A stretch of DNA of 64,000 bases from Providencia burhodogranariea DSM 19968 (lineage in GTDB: Bacteria > Pseudomonadota > Gammaproteobacteria > Enterobacterales > Enterobacteriaceae), in contig NZ_KB233222.1 of the NCBI RefSeq assembly GCF_000314855.2, forward strand, positions 134,387 through 198,386. Direction: 5' to 3'. The notes under the pieces were generated by a model that saw nothing but the letters and a program-made list of their open reading frames with translations, did not search any database and was not told where the DNA came from. Each line of letters begins with the position of its first letter. The stretch's first letter is position 1. The translations under genes and the position numbers were made by a program. This document shows, in pieces, positions 31,143-39,817 of this stretch.

Positions 31143-32114
31143 GTGTCAGAAAATAAATATGGTATTTTATTGGTTAACTTAGGGACACCTGATTCTCCGA
31201 CAACCCCCGCCGTAAAACGTTATCTAGCTGAATTTCTCAGTGATATTCGGGTTATTGATCTTTCGCGCATTATTTGGAAACCTATTCTACATGGCGTTAT
31301 CCTGCCATTTCGGTCGCCAAAAGTTGCTAAATTGTATCAATCAATTTGGACTGAGGACGGCTCTCCACTATTAGCCAATACGTTACGTCAAAAACATAAA
31401 CTTTCCGAATGTTTTCCTGGCATACCTATGGAAGTAGGGATGAGTTATGGCTCTCCATCATTAAAGAGTGCGATAGATAATTTAATCAATCAGGGGGTTA
31501 CTCAACTAATTGTTCTTCCTCTGTATCCTCAGTATTCAGGAACAACAACAGCAGCTGTTTATGATGGTATTTCAGCGGTTTTTCGTAAGATGCCGACAAT
31601 ACCTTCTTTGTCTTTTATTCGTAGCTATGCTACACATCCTGCTTATATCAAAGGGTTAGTAAATTCAATTGAAAAAAGCTTTGCTGAGCATGGTGAACCA
31701 GACCGCTTAATCCTTTCATTTCACGGTATTCCTAAGCGTTATATCGATAAAGGCGACATTTACTCACAAGAATGCGAGAAAACGTTTAGTTTACTCAAAG
31801 AAGCATTGAATTTCCCGAGTGACCGCGTATTAATGACTTATCAGTCTCGTTTTGGTCGTGAACCTTGGTTAACACCTTATACTGATGAAACAATGAATCA
31901 GCTCCCATCGCAAGGTGTAAAATCTGTGCAAGTGATTTGCCCAGGGTTTTCAGCAGATTGCTTGGAAACGTTAGAAGAGATTAGTGAGCAAAATCAAGAG
32001 TTCTTCAAAAGCAATGGTGGCGAGTCTTATCATTATATTCCAGCGTTAAATGATAATGACGATAGCATTGAGTTATTTAAATTACTTATAAATGATGTAA
32101 TAGGTAAACTTTAA
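31143..32114 (+). CDS. hemH: Ferrochelatase
   Basis: HemH inserts ferrous iron into protoporphyrin IX, the last step of haem synthesis. The 323-residue protein begins [19 protein letters not shown] and contains the ferrochelatase segments [30 protein letters not shown] (metal-site His in SFHG) and [15 protein letters not shown]. The start is a GTG preceded by GGAGAAATC. Its downstream neighbour is wzz, not aes as in E. coli. Confidence 0.97.
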   Translation: MSENKYGILLVNLGTPDSPTTPAVKRYLAEFLSDIRVIDLSRIIWKPILHGVILPFRSPKVAKLYQSIWTEDGSPLLANTLRQKHKLSECFPGIPMEVGMSYGSPSLKSAIDNLINQGVTQLIVLPLYPQYSGTTTAAVYDGISAVFRKMPTIPSLSFIRSYATHPAYIKGLVNSIEKSFAEHGEPDRLILSFHGIPKRYIDKGDIYSQECEKTFSLLKEALNFPSDRVLMTYQSRFGREPWLTPYTDETMNQLPSQGVKSVQVICPGFSADCLETLEEISEQNQEFFKSNGGESYHYIPALNDNDDSIELFKLLINDVIGKL

Positions 32115-32231
32115 GGTTTAAATTGCTGCCTAATCTGGCGTTAATCTATATATCATAAATTGCAAAAATCATTATACTTGCACATACAATATTCCATTGC
32201 ATTCTAATTTGATTTTTAAACTGGAACTTAT

Positions 32232-33356
32232 ATGAGCACTGAGAAACATTCGCGGAATGACAAAATGGCAGGTAAAATAGAGGTTCCACAATTCAAAGTA
32301 CAGCAAAGTGATGAAATTGATTTGATGGCTTTGCTCTCTGTTTTAATAAGAAATAAATTTCTTATTCTTGCCATAACTGTAATAATTTCGCTTATCAGTA
32401 CGCTTGTGGTATTTCAATTACCTCAAAAATGGAGCAGTACAGCCGTTATTATTCCACCGACTTCAGAAGAGATTAAAGATATCACTGAACTGGGTACACA
32501 ACTAAGTGTACTCGATGTTAAAATTGATTTATCCACGCAGCGAATTTTTAACACTTTTATTGATGAATATCGTTCTAAAGTTAACCAAGAAGTTTATGTT
32601 AGAAGTACAAGTTACTACAAAGACTTTATTCAAAGTACAAACAATGCGGATAAAGTTAATATTGATCAACGGTTAGTGAATAGTATTATTTCCAGTAGTA
32701 TTCAAATTAAAGATCAGTCGAAAGAGAAGAATAGTAATTCAACAGATATTATTCTGACATTTACGGCGCCTCAACCTGCTGAAGCTCAAGATTTATTAGC
32801 GGGTTATATTCGTTTTACGGCAACAAAAGTAAGAGAACAGTTTAAGAATGATATTCAAAATGCGGTAGCACAACAGCTAGTTTATGCAAATGAGTCGTTT
32901 AAACAAGAAGTTACCAAGATTCGTACTGAATATGATGTGAAAGTTGAAAGGTTAAAACGCGCGATTGCTATTGCAAAAGCAGCGGGTGTCCGCAAGCCAA
33001 TTGTCTCTGATTCAGCAATCATCAATGATGATCCTGATTATCCAATTGCCCTAGGTACTGAAGCGTTGGAGAAAAAATTAACAATTGAGTCTCAAAACAG
33101 AGATATTGCGTTGATGAGTGAGGATTTACAAATCCGTCAACATTATATTAAAAGCCTGTCAGAGCTAGATATTGATACTATCGATTTTACGCCAATTAAA
33201 TTTATTCTTTCTCCTGATTTACCCGCGAAAAAAGATTCGCCAAAATCATCTTTAATTATTGCATTAAGCGCAATATTAGGTTTTATTCTTAGTTGCGTTT
33301 ATGTCCTGACTCGAGATTTGTATCGCGATTATAAAAAAAATAATACTTTGCTTTAA
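32232..33356 (+). CDS. Wzz-type O-antigen chain-length determinant (polysaccharide copolymerase)
   Basis: The 374-residue inner-membrane protein has the Wzz layout. A short cytoplasmic N-terminus with DEIDLMALLSVLIRNKF leads to TM1 at about 43-64. Next come a long helical, coiled-coil-like periplasmic domain, a Pro-rich motif (FTPIKFILSPDLPAKKDSPKSS) and TM2 at about 345-362. Wzz proteins set the modal length of O-antigen or other Wzy-made polysaccharides. There are no wzx, wzy, glycosyltransferase or sugar-nucleotide genes nearby. In Yersinia the O-antigen cluster with wzz lies between hemH and gsk, so the position is telling. Subtype (wzzB, fepE-like or other) is not resolved. Confidence 0.88.
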   Translation: MSTEKHSRNDKMAGKIEVPQFKVQQSDEIDLMALLSVLIRNKFLILAITVIISLISTLVVFQLPQKWSSTAVIIPPTSEEIKDITELGTQLSVLDVKIDLSTQRIFNTFIDEYRSKVNQEVYVRSTSYYKDFIQSTNNADKVNIDQRLVNSIISSSIQIKDQSKEKNSNSTDIILTFTAPQPAEAQDLLAGYIRFTATKVREQFKNDIQNAVAQQLVYANESFKQEVTKIRTEYDVKVERLKRAIAIAKAAGVRKPIVSDSAIINDDPDYPIALGTEALEKKLTIESQNRDIALMSEDLQIRQHYIKSLSELDIDTIDFTPIKFILSPDLPAKKDSPKSSLIIALSAILGFILSCVYVLTRDLYRDYKKNNTLL

Positions 33357-33598
33357 ATTGGAACTAATCCAAACTGGATAGTTATATTAGACACTAAATT
33401 GCATTTATGTTGAATGAAGCTAGCTACCCGAATTATCATATTCTTATATTTACGGGGTTTTTATCGGAATAGCGGCTTTGTTCACTTAGAAGCGTGCTTT
33501 ATTATTTTGATGTTTTTATAAACAATCCGTTGTCTAAGGTGATGGTTTATATTTATCGTGCTAGAATAGCGTCATCTAAACTATCTGATTTGTTCATT

Positions 33599-34912
33599 AT
33601 GAAATTCCCCGGTCAACGTAAATCAAAGCATTATTTCCCAGTTAGTCTCAGAGATCCGCTTTTGCATCCTATTAAAGAGCGTATGGATGATGATGAAAAC
33701 TGTAAATCTTATATAGTTGGTATCGACCAGACATTGGTAGATATTGAAGCCAAAGTTGATGATGAGTTTATTGAGCGCTACCAACTTAGCAAAGGTCACT
33801 CTTTAGTGATTGAAGATGATGTAGCAGAAGCGTTATATGAAGAACTCACAAGCAACGCATTAATTACACATGAGTTTGCAGGGGGAACAATCGGAAATAC
33901 ATTACACAATTATTCTGTGTTAGCCGATGATCGCTCTGTACTATTAGGCACCATGTGTAACAATATTCAAATTGGTAGTTATTCTTACCGTTACCTTTGC
34001 CATACTTCCAGCCGCATGGATCTCAACTACTTACAAGGCGTTGATGGTGCGATTGGTCGTTGTTTTACATTGATTACAGAAAATGGCGAACGGACATTTG
34101 CTATTAGTCCCGGCCATATGAATCGCCTACGCCCTGAGAGCATCCCAGAAGAAATCATTGCTGGAGCATCTGCATTGGTTTTGACAGCATATTTAGTTCG
34201 CTGTAAGCCGGGTGAAACAATGCCAGAAGCAACCATGCAAGCTATCACTTATGCTAAAAAGCATAATGTCCCAGTGGTATTAACGCTTGGTACTAAGTTT
34301 GTTATTGCACAAGATCCGCAATTCTGGCGTGATTTTCTCTCAGAACATGTTTCTGTCGTCGCAATGAATGAAGATGAAGCATTGGAACTAACTGGATTCA
34401 ATGATCCGTTGCTGGCTTCAGATATGGCACTTAATTGGGTTGATTTAGTGTTGTGCACAGCAGGGCCATCGGGACTGTATATGGCGGGTTATACGGAAGA
34501 AGCGTTCAAACGAACAACTCAGCATCCATTATTGCCTGGTGCAATTGCGGAATTCAATTTATATGAATTTAGCCGTGCAATGAGACAGCAAGATTGTGAT
34601 GCTCCCATGCGCATATATTCTCATATCGAACCTTATATGGGTGGGCCTGAAAAAATCATGAACACAAACGGTGCAGGAGATGGTGCATTATCTGCATTGT
34701 TGCATGATATTACAGCAAATTCATATCATCGTATGAATGTGCCTAATTCTAGTAAGCATCCACGTCAATACCTGACTTATTCATCATTAGCACAAGTGTG
34801 TAAATATGCTAACCGAGTTAGTTATCAGGTACTCAGTCAACACTCACCACGTTTAACTCGTGGCTTACCGGAAAAAGAAGATAGTTTAGAGGAGTCCTAC
34901 TGGGATCGTTAA
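33599..34912 (+). CDS. gsk: Inosine-guanosine kinase
   Basis: Gsk phosphorylates inosine and guanosine to IMP and GMP for purine salvage. The 437-residue protein aligns with E. coli Gsk over its whole length (MKFPGQRKSKHYFP at the start, VGIDQTLVDIEAKVDDEFIE, FAGGTIGNT, and the PfkB active-site signature NTNGAGDGALSALLHDIT). The ATG at 33599 gives the E. coli N-terminus; the frame is open further upstream but that extension has no homology I recognise. Confidence 0.98.
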   Translation: MKFPGQRKSKHYFPVSLRDPLLHPIKERMDDDENCKSYIVGIDQTLVDIEAKVDDEFIERYQLSKGHSLVIEDDVAEALYEELTSNALITHEFAGGTIGNTLHNYSVLADDRSVLLGTMCNNIQIGSYSYRYLCHTSSRMDLNYLQGVDGAIGRCFTLITENGERTFAISPGHMNRLRPESIPEEIIAGASALVLTAYLVRCKPGETMPEATMQAITYAKKHNVPVVLTLGTKFVIAQDPQFWRDFLSEHVSVVAMNEDEALELTGFNDPLLASDMALNWVDLVLCTAGPSGLYMAGYTEEAFKRTTQHPLLPGAIAEFNLYEFSRAMRQQDCDAPMRIYSHIEPYMGGPEKIMNTNGAGDGALSALLHDITANSYHRMNVPNSSKHPRQYLTYSSLAQVCKYANRVSYQVLSQHSPRLTRGLPEKEDSLEESYWDR

Positions 34913-34940
34913 TTCTCAACTTTATTCTTATGTTTTTCAA

Positions 34941-34982
34941 AATAACACCTTACCGTTTATATAAATAGTGAGGTGTTATTTC
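34941..34982 (+). terminator. Probable terminator after gsk
   Basis: AATAACACCT (34941-34950) and AGGTGTTATT (34971-34980) form a perfect 10-bp stem with a 20-base AT-rich loop. Only a short T stretch follows on the plus strand. Confidence 0.55.
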
Positions 34983-36151
34983 ATATGATAAATATAAAAA
35001 ATTGCACCTTGATTAGTTAAAGTAACTTTTAAAATTAAATAGATGTCGTGGGTTCTTTTTAATGATACCTTATTAGTAATAAATGTTATTTATAGAACCC
35101 ACGGATAAATTTGTTATTTTATATCTAGATTAATGAATAGTAATTATTGAGTTATTATCTTCACTTAGCAGTGATTGACCATTTTGTGGGTCACATGCGC
35201 CAGTATCTTGTTCTGGAGGCTCCGAAGAAATTATATTGAAACTATTTCCAGAAGAGTTTACAACCTCGAGAACTGAAACATATGCCATTGCTGTTACTTC
35301 AACATTTGGATATAAACCGCTAGCACTTAAATTGATATTAACCTTCCCCTTGAACGATTGTGATTAAGATATTTCATCAAATATTTCAATGAGTTCTTCC
35401 TTATGAATTTGAGCATGGTCATTTGTATTCATTCAAGATGAAAAAGAGTTTAATCCGAGATCTATTTGATATTTATGTATAAAATTTTTATAACGTTGTG
35501 ACTCTTCTAATACCCTTGTTTCAAAGGTGCCACTACCTTCTAATTTAGCCCATGCTCCAATTCCTGAAACAGATGCTGAAACTCCCGAAATAAGCCCTTT
35601 TTTGTAAGATTTGCCAAGATGAGCTCTTGGTTGCAATAAAAATATCGCTATTTGAAAGTAATATAAATATATTATTCATGTAATTTCCTTTTGGATTAAT
35701 TAGTTTACATTTTTAGTAGTGTTAACTTAATATAATGCTCAAAGTTTGTTTTGTGAATAATAGTTAATTTTAAAGAGTTTGTAGAGTTATATAATAATAG
35801 GTGTTGATATTTTATATTTATAATTTTTTATTATGGATGTTTTATTTAATATGATGTTGTTGTTTTAAATTTAAGCTTTTAATTGTTATGTTTATTTCCC
35901 AAGTGTGATGAATTAATAGTTTTCTATATGTTAGCTTATATTGGGTGAATTTTTGGTGTCAGAGTAGAGAGTGAAATAAAATATTTAGATACATGTTCAT
36001 TTTTTTGCATTTAATTTTATCTTGGTATGGTTGATTTTTATGCATCACATTATATCGAGTTGTGGCTAATAATGCACTGCGCTAATACCCAGAATCACAA
36101 TGTTAACTTGTGATCCTGAATATCGGCGCAATTTCTTACATACAGCTTAAA
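34983..36151. other. AT-rich intergenic island with a broken gene
   Basis: This is the longest stretch without an intact gene. It contains a long inverted repeat (CGTGGGTTCT at 35047-35056 and AGAACCCACG at 35094-35103), the minus-strand pseudogene at 35130-35679, about 380 bases of very AT-rich sequence with no frame, and an inverted repeat ATCACAA/TTGTGAT at 36094-36114 after ybaL. The composition is more AT-rich than the neighbours, which suggests acquired and decaying DNA. Confidence 0.6.
35130..35679 (-). pseudogene. Decayed small secreted-protein gene, unknown family
   Basis: A ribosome site AAAAGGAAATTAC leads to an ATG at 35679 followed by a hydrophobic start (MNNIFILL). The frame must shift by one within the next ~12 codons to join a second frame that gives FLLQPRAHLGKSYKKG, a Gly/Ser-rich SGVSASVSGIGAW segment and then LNSFSS. 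That second frame runs to 35130 interrupted by a TGA at 35433-35435 and a TAA about 23 codons later. Sequence beyond each stop still looks coding (KVNINLSASGLYPNVEVTAM, then an acidic tail with CDPQNGQSLLSEDNNS). One frameshift and two in-frame stops in one continuous reading mark a dead gene of about 180 codons. I do not recognise the family. Confidence 0.6.
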
Positions 36152-37891
36152 TTAATGGGACGGTTTTAGGTATTCATCGAGATTTCTACCTTCATCTTCC
36201 TTGGTTGAGCTATCACTATTTGTTGAACCAGCCTCAGGAATATCTTGGCACATAAATGTTGCCATAGATTTGGCTATTTCATGTTCACCAATAATAATAT
36301 GATCCGCACCACGCTCTTTAATAAAGCTAACTTCATCGTCATAGTGAGCACGAACAATTACAGTAATACTCGGATTAAGTGCTTTGGCATTTGCGACGAT
36401 TTCACCTGCTTCATAACCATTAGGAATGGTAAGAAGTAGTGTTTTTGCGCATTCAATACGAGCAAGATTAATCGTATCTTTATTTGCACCGTTACCTAGA
36501 ATAGCGCTGAATCCATTTTCGGCTAGTTCTTCAAACTTAGCTCGAGTATCTTCAACGACGACTAATGGAATATTACGTCTGCGTAGTTTATCCGCTAACA
36601 TTGCTCCGACACGGCCATAGCCAACGATAATCGCATGACCACAAATATCGACAGGGATCTGCGTCTCTTCTTCCAATGTCTCTTCAAGAAGCTGCTCTTC
36701 AATAGTTTCAGTTCTTTCTAAATACTTATCTAATAAACTAAATAATACCGGATTAAGCATAATTGAGAAAATAGCACCAGCTAAAACTAGGTTCTGAGCA
36801 TCTTTGTCCATGACACCGAGTGCCATTCCCAAGCCTGCTAAAATAAAGGCAAATTCACCAATTTGTGCGAGACTGACGGAGATCGTTAATGCAGTTCGCC
36901 GCGAATGTCCAAACATTCGAACAAGGACAAGTGCAGCAGCTGATTTACCGATAATAATAATCGCTAGAACAGCAATGACACCTAATGGATGGTCAAGCAA
37001 TACCGTTGGGTCAAATAGCATTCCAACAGAAACAAAGAACAGAACAGCAAATGCATCTCTTAATGGTAATGTGTCTTGCGCTGCACGATGGCTTAATTCA
37101 GATTCATTTAAAACCATGCCCGCAAAGAAAGCACCAAGTGCGAAAGATGCATCAAACACAGCAACAGCGGCATAGGCAATTCCGAGCGCAAGTACAAGTA
37201 CCGCGAGCGTAAACAGCTCACGAGAACCAGTTGATGCTGTACGGGACAGGATCCAAGGAATCACTCTGCGGCCAATGACTATCATGATAAAGATAAAGGC
37301 AATCACTTTACCGATTGTCCATGCAAGCCCTATGAGTAGTTCACTAAAGCTTGCTTGTTCTGAATTCATTATAGCGGCAGCGGCAGGTAACAAAACAAGT
37401 GCTAATACCATTGCCAAATCTTCAACAATCAACCAGCCAATCGCGATTTGTCCGCGCTGACTTTCAATAAGCTGTCGTTCTTCTAGGGCTCGAAGTAATA
37501 CAACGGTACTTGCCGTTGATAAACAGAGACCGAAAACAATCCCTGAAAAGGTGCTCCAGCCAAACAACATAGAAAGGCCAAAACCCAGTAAAGTTGCAAC
37601 GGCAATCTGTGCAACCGCGCCAGGGATGGCAATTGCCTTAACGGCTAAAAGATCTTTAAGTGAAAAGTGTAATCCAACTCCGAACATCAATAGGATAACA
37701 CCAATTTCGGCGAGTTCTGGAGCAAGTGCAGCATCTGCAACAAAACCAGGTGTGAAAGGACCTGCTAAAACACCAGCAGCCAGATAACCTACTAAAGGGG
37801 AAATTTTTAATCGCTGAGCGATCATACCTAACAGATATGCAAGGGCGAGACCACCAACAATGGTTGTAATTAAGGGCGTTGAATGCTCCAT
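36152..37891 (-). CDS. ybaL: YbaL, KefC-type CPA2 cation/proton antiporter with TrkA-N domain
   Basis: The 579-residue protein has a CPA2 Na+/H+ exchanger domain with about 12 membrane segments (residues 1-385; LVGYLAAGVLAGPFTPGFVAD, LSTASTVVLLRALEERQ, GAFFAGMVLNESELSHRAA). A linker and a cytosolic Rossmann TrkA-N domain follow (GHAIIVGYGRVGAMLADKL near 415, then ILGNGANKD). It matches E. coli YbaL closely. Transport of potassium or another cation with protons, gated by nucleotide or thiol ligands, is expected from the family. The specific ion is not known. Confidence 0.96.
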   Translation of the reverse strand: MEHSTPLITTIVGGLALAYLLGMIAQRLKISPLVGYLAAGVLAGPFTPGFVADAALAPELAEIGVILLMFGVGLHFSLKDLLAVKAIAIPGAVAQIAVATLLGFGLSMLFGWSTFSGIVFGLCLSTASTVVLLRALEERQLIESQRGQIAIGWLIVEDLAMVLALVLLPAAAAIMNSEQASFSELLIGLAWTIGKVIAFIFIMIVIGRRVIPWILSRTASTGSRELFTLAVLVLALGIAYAAVAVFDASFALGAFFAGMVLNESELSHRAAQDTLPLRDAFAVLFFVSVGMLFDPTVLLDHPLGVIAVLAIIIIGKSAAALVLVRMFGHSRRTALTISVSLAQIGEFAFILAGLGMALGVMDKDAQNLVLAGAIFSIMLNPVLFSLLDKYLERTETIEEQLLEETLEEETQIPVDICGHAIIVGYGRVGAMLADKLRRRNIPLVVVEDTRAKFEELAENGFSAILGNGANKDTINLARIECAKTLLLTIPNGYEAGEIVANAKALNPSITVIVRAHYDDEVSFIKERGADHIIIGEHEIAKSMATFMCQDIPEAGSTNSDSSTKEDEGRNLDEYLKPSH

Positions 37892-37974
37892 CTAGTCTCC
37901 TCTGGTTATTGTGTGAAAAAGTATTGGGTGGGTACCTACATGCCATTGACTTCCAATATTGTGAATGCTCGCCA

Positions 37975-38095
37975 TGCCCGTCATACTTCGATTTATATCG
38001 TTGTTGGCTTCATTCGATCACACGAGTCACATACTTATGTATGTTTCTAGTGATTCACTCGTTTGCCGCCATGCCCGTCATACTTCGATTGATAA
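37975..38095 (+). repeat. Copy of the interspersed hairpin repeat
   Basis: Left arm GCCCGTCATACTTCGATTTA and CGTTGTTGGCTTCATTCG, central hairpin GAGTCACATACTTATGTATG, and right part GATTCACTCGTTTGCCGCC. The left-arm motif ATGCCCGTCATACTTCGATT then recurs at 38071-38090, so a second left arm abuts the first copy. Confidence 0.75.
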
Positions 38096-38296
38096 ACTCA
38101 CGCTATCTTGGCTAACGATGCGTTCACATATTGGAATGCACTTTGCATATAATTTCATTTTATCTTTATTTGAGGGAAATTTCCTTAAAAAAATGAAATG
38201 TTTTTCAAATAAAACCGCTTCATTAGTGCTAAATCGTTACAAAGATGTTGTTTATATGAATTTTTGTTGAATTTTAAGTAGTATATAGATAGAACC

Positions 38297-38326
38297 ACCC
38301 ATACTTATGTTTTGATAAGTATGGGT
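38297..38326 (-). terminator. Strong hairpin downstream of fsr
   Basis: ACCCATACTTA (38297-38307) and TAAGTATGGGT (38316-38326) form an 11-bp perfect stem with an 8-base loop, 18 bases after the fsr stop. No T run follows on the minus strand, so termination efficiency is uncertain. Confidence 0.5.
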
Positions 38327-38343
38327 TAAATAAGGGGAAATGA

Positions 38344-39558
38344 CTATTTTTGTTCTAAATTTGGTAACAATACAGTAAAAATTCCAAGTAATGGGAGAAA
38401 AGCGCAGTATTGATAAACTTGCTCTATACTCGTTTTATCAGCAATCTGACCCAGTACAGCAGCACCAACACCTCCCATGCCAAATGCTAATCCGAAAAAC
38501 AGTCCTGAAACCATGCCTGTTTTACCCGGTATCAATTCTTGGGCATAGACCAAAATAGCGGAAAATGCTGAAGCTAATATCAACCCAATAATTATCGTTA
38601 GGATACTTGTCCAATATAAAGAGGCGTGAGGAAGCATTAATGTAAAAGGTGCGACGCCTAAAATAGAAAACCAAATAACATATTTTCGGCCAATTTTATC
38701 GCCAATAGGCCCACCAATCATCGTACCAGCCGCAACAGCGAATAGGAAAATAAACAGATGAATTTGGGCATTTTGAACTGACACACCAAATTTATCGATT
38801 AGATAAAACGTGTAGTAACTGCTGATGCTCGCTAAATAAAAGTATTTAGAAAAAATTAATATCAATAATATTGCTAAGGAACCAACTACGGCTTTACGTG
38901 GGAGAACGTTGATTTCAACGTGATAAGCTGGTTTTTTACTGGCAGCGCGATGTTGCTGTTTATACCAGCTACTCACTTGCAGGAGTATCACAATCGCTAA
39001 CAATGCTGCGAGAGAGAACCAACCTACATTACCTTTGCCATATGGTTCAATAATTAATGCTGCAAGTAGAGGACCTAGGGAAGACCCTAAATTCCCACCG
39101 ACTTGGAAAAATGATTGCGCAAGGCCATGGCGACCACCTGAAGCCATTCGTGCGACACGGGATGATTCAGGATGGAATACAGAAGAACCCGTTCCAACAA
39201 GTGCGGCGGCAAGCAATATGACAGGGTAGGTTTCAGCCATTGCCAGTAATATTAACCCCGTGAGGGTGAAGCCCATACCAATAGGTAGCGAGTAAGGTTG
39301 CGGATATTTATCGGTATAAGCGCCAATTATCGGTTGTAGCAGCGATGCTGTAATTTGATAAGTTAGTGTAATCAATCCAATTTGTGCAAAGCTCAATGAG
39401 AAATCAGATTGTAATAAAGGATAGATAGCTAATATCAACGATTGAATCATATCATTCAACAGATGAGAAACGCTGATAGCAGTTAGAATGCTAAAAACAG
39501 TTTTTCCGGCAGGTTTTGATGGTTTAGTCTTTATTTGACTTGTTGTTTGCTCACTCAT
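38344..39558 (-). CDS. fsr: Fosmidomycin-resistance-type MFS efflux transporter
   Basis: The 404-residue protein matches E. coli Fsr over its length (ISVSHLLNDMIQSLILAIYP, VGTGSSVFHPESSRVARMAS, GGRHGLAQSFFQVGGN, FSKYFYLASISSYYTFYL). It has 12 membrane segments and the MFS motif GDKIGRK. Overexpressed Fsr exports fosmidomycin; its natural substrate is uncertain. I chose ATG 39558 (MSEQTTS, like E. coli MSEQ); the 23-codon upstream extension is not conserved. Its place between ybaL and ushA is as in E. coli. Confidence 0.95.
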   Translation of the reverse strand: MSEQTTSQIKTKPSKPAGKTVFSILTAISVSHLLNDMIQSLILAIYPLLQSDFSLSFAQIGLITLTYQITASLLQPIIGAYTDKYPQPYSLPIGMGFTLTGLILLAMAETYPVILLAAALVGTGSSVFHPESSRVARMASGGRHGLAQSFFQVGGNLGSSLGPLLAALIIEPYGKGNVGWFSLAALLAIVILLQVSSWYKQQHRAASKKPAYHVEINVLPRKAVVGSLAILLILIFSKYFYLASISSYYTFYLIDKFGVSVQNAQIHLFIFLFAVAAGTMIGGPIGDKIGRKYVIWFSILGVAPFTLMLPHASLYWTSILTIIIGLILASAFSAILVYAQELIPGKTGMVSGLFFGLAFGMGGVGAAVLGQIADKTSIEQVYQYCAFLPLLGIFTVLLPNLEQK

Positions 39559-39817
39559 AATTAGTAACTTTTCGTTGTGTTGCACAATTGTGATCAATAT
39601 AACGCATCTATAATTTATGTGAACCAATAAATATACCGTTTAAAAAAATCACGGATAGTATTAATTTGAATAAGATCTCAATTCAGTGAAACAGATATTG
39701 ATTTACGCATGGATTATCGGATTTTGCTCGCAGTTTCATGCTATAAAACAGGGTTTACTATTAAGTCTATAATCTACACATATCGCAAAAAAAATTTATA
39801 TGGGCCGGGAGAGAAGT

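Larger units (their letters stand above)
37892..38343. other. Gap between ybaL and fsr
   Basis: The gap holds a copy of the interspersed repeat (37975-38095), AT-rich sequence with no gene-like frame, and a strong hairpin next to the end of fsr. The ybaL promoter must lie between the ybaL start and the repeat, but I see no clear hexamers. Confidence 0.5.

Noticed and set aside
36804-37175. 123-residue plus-strand frame inside ybaL
   Set aside because: It is antisense to the well-conserved membrane domain of YbaL and shows no family features.
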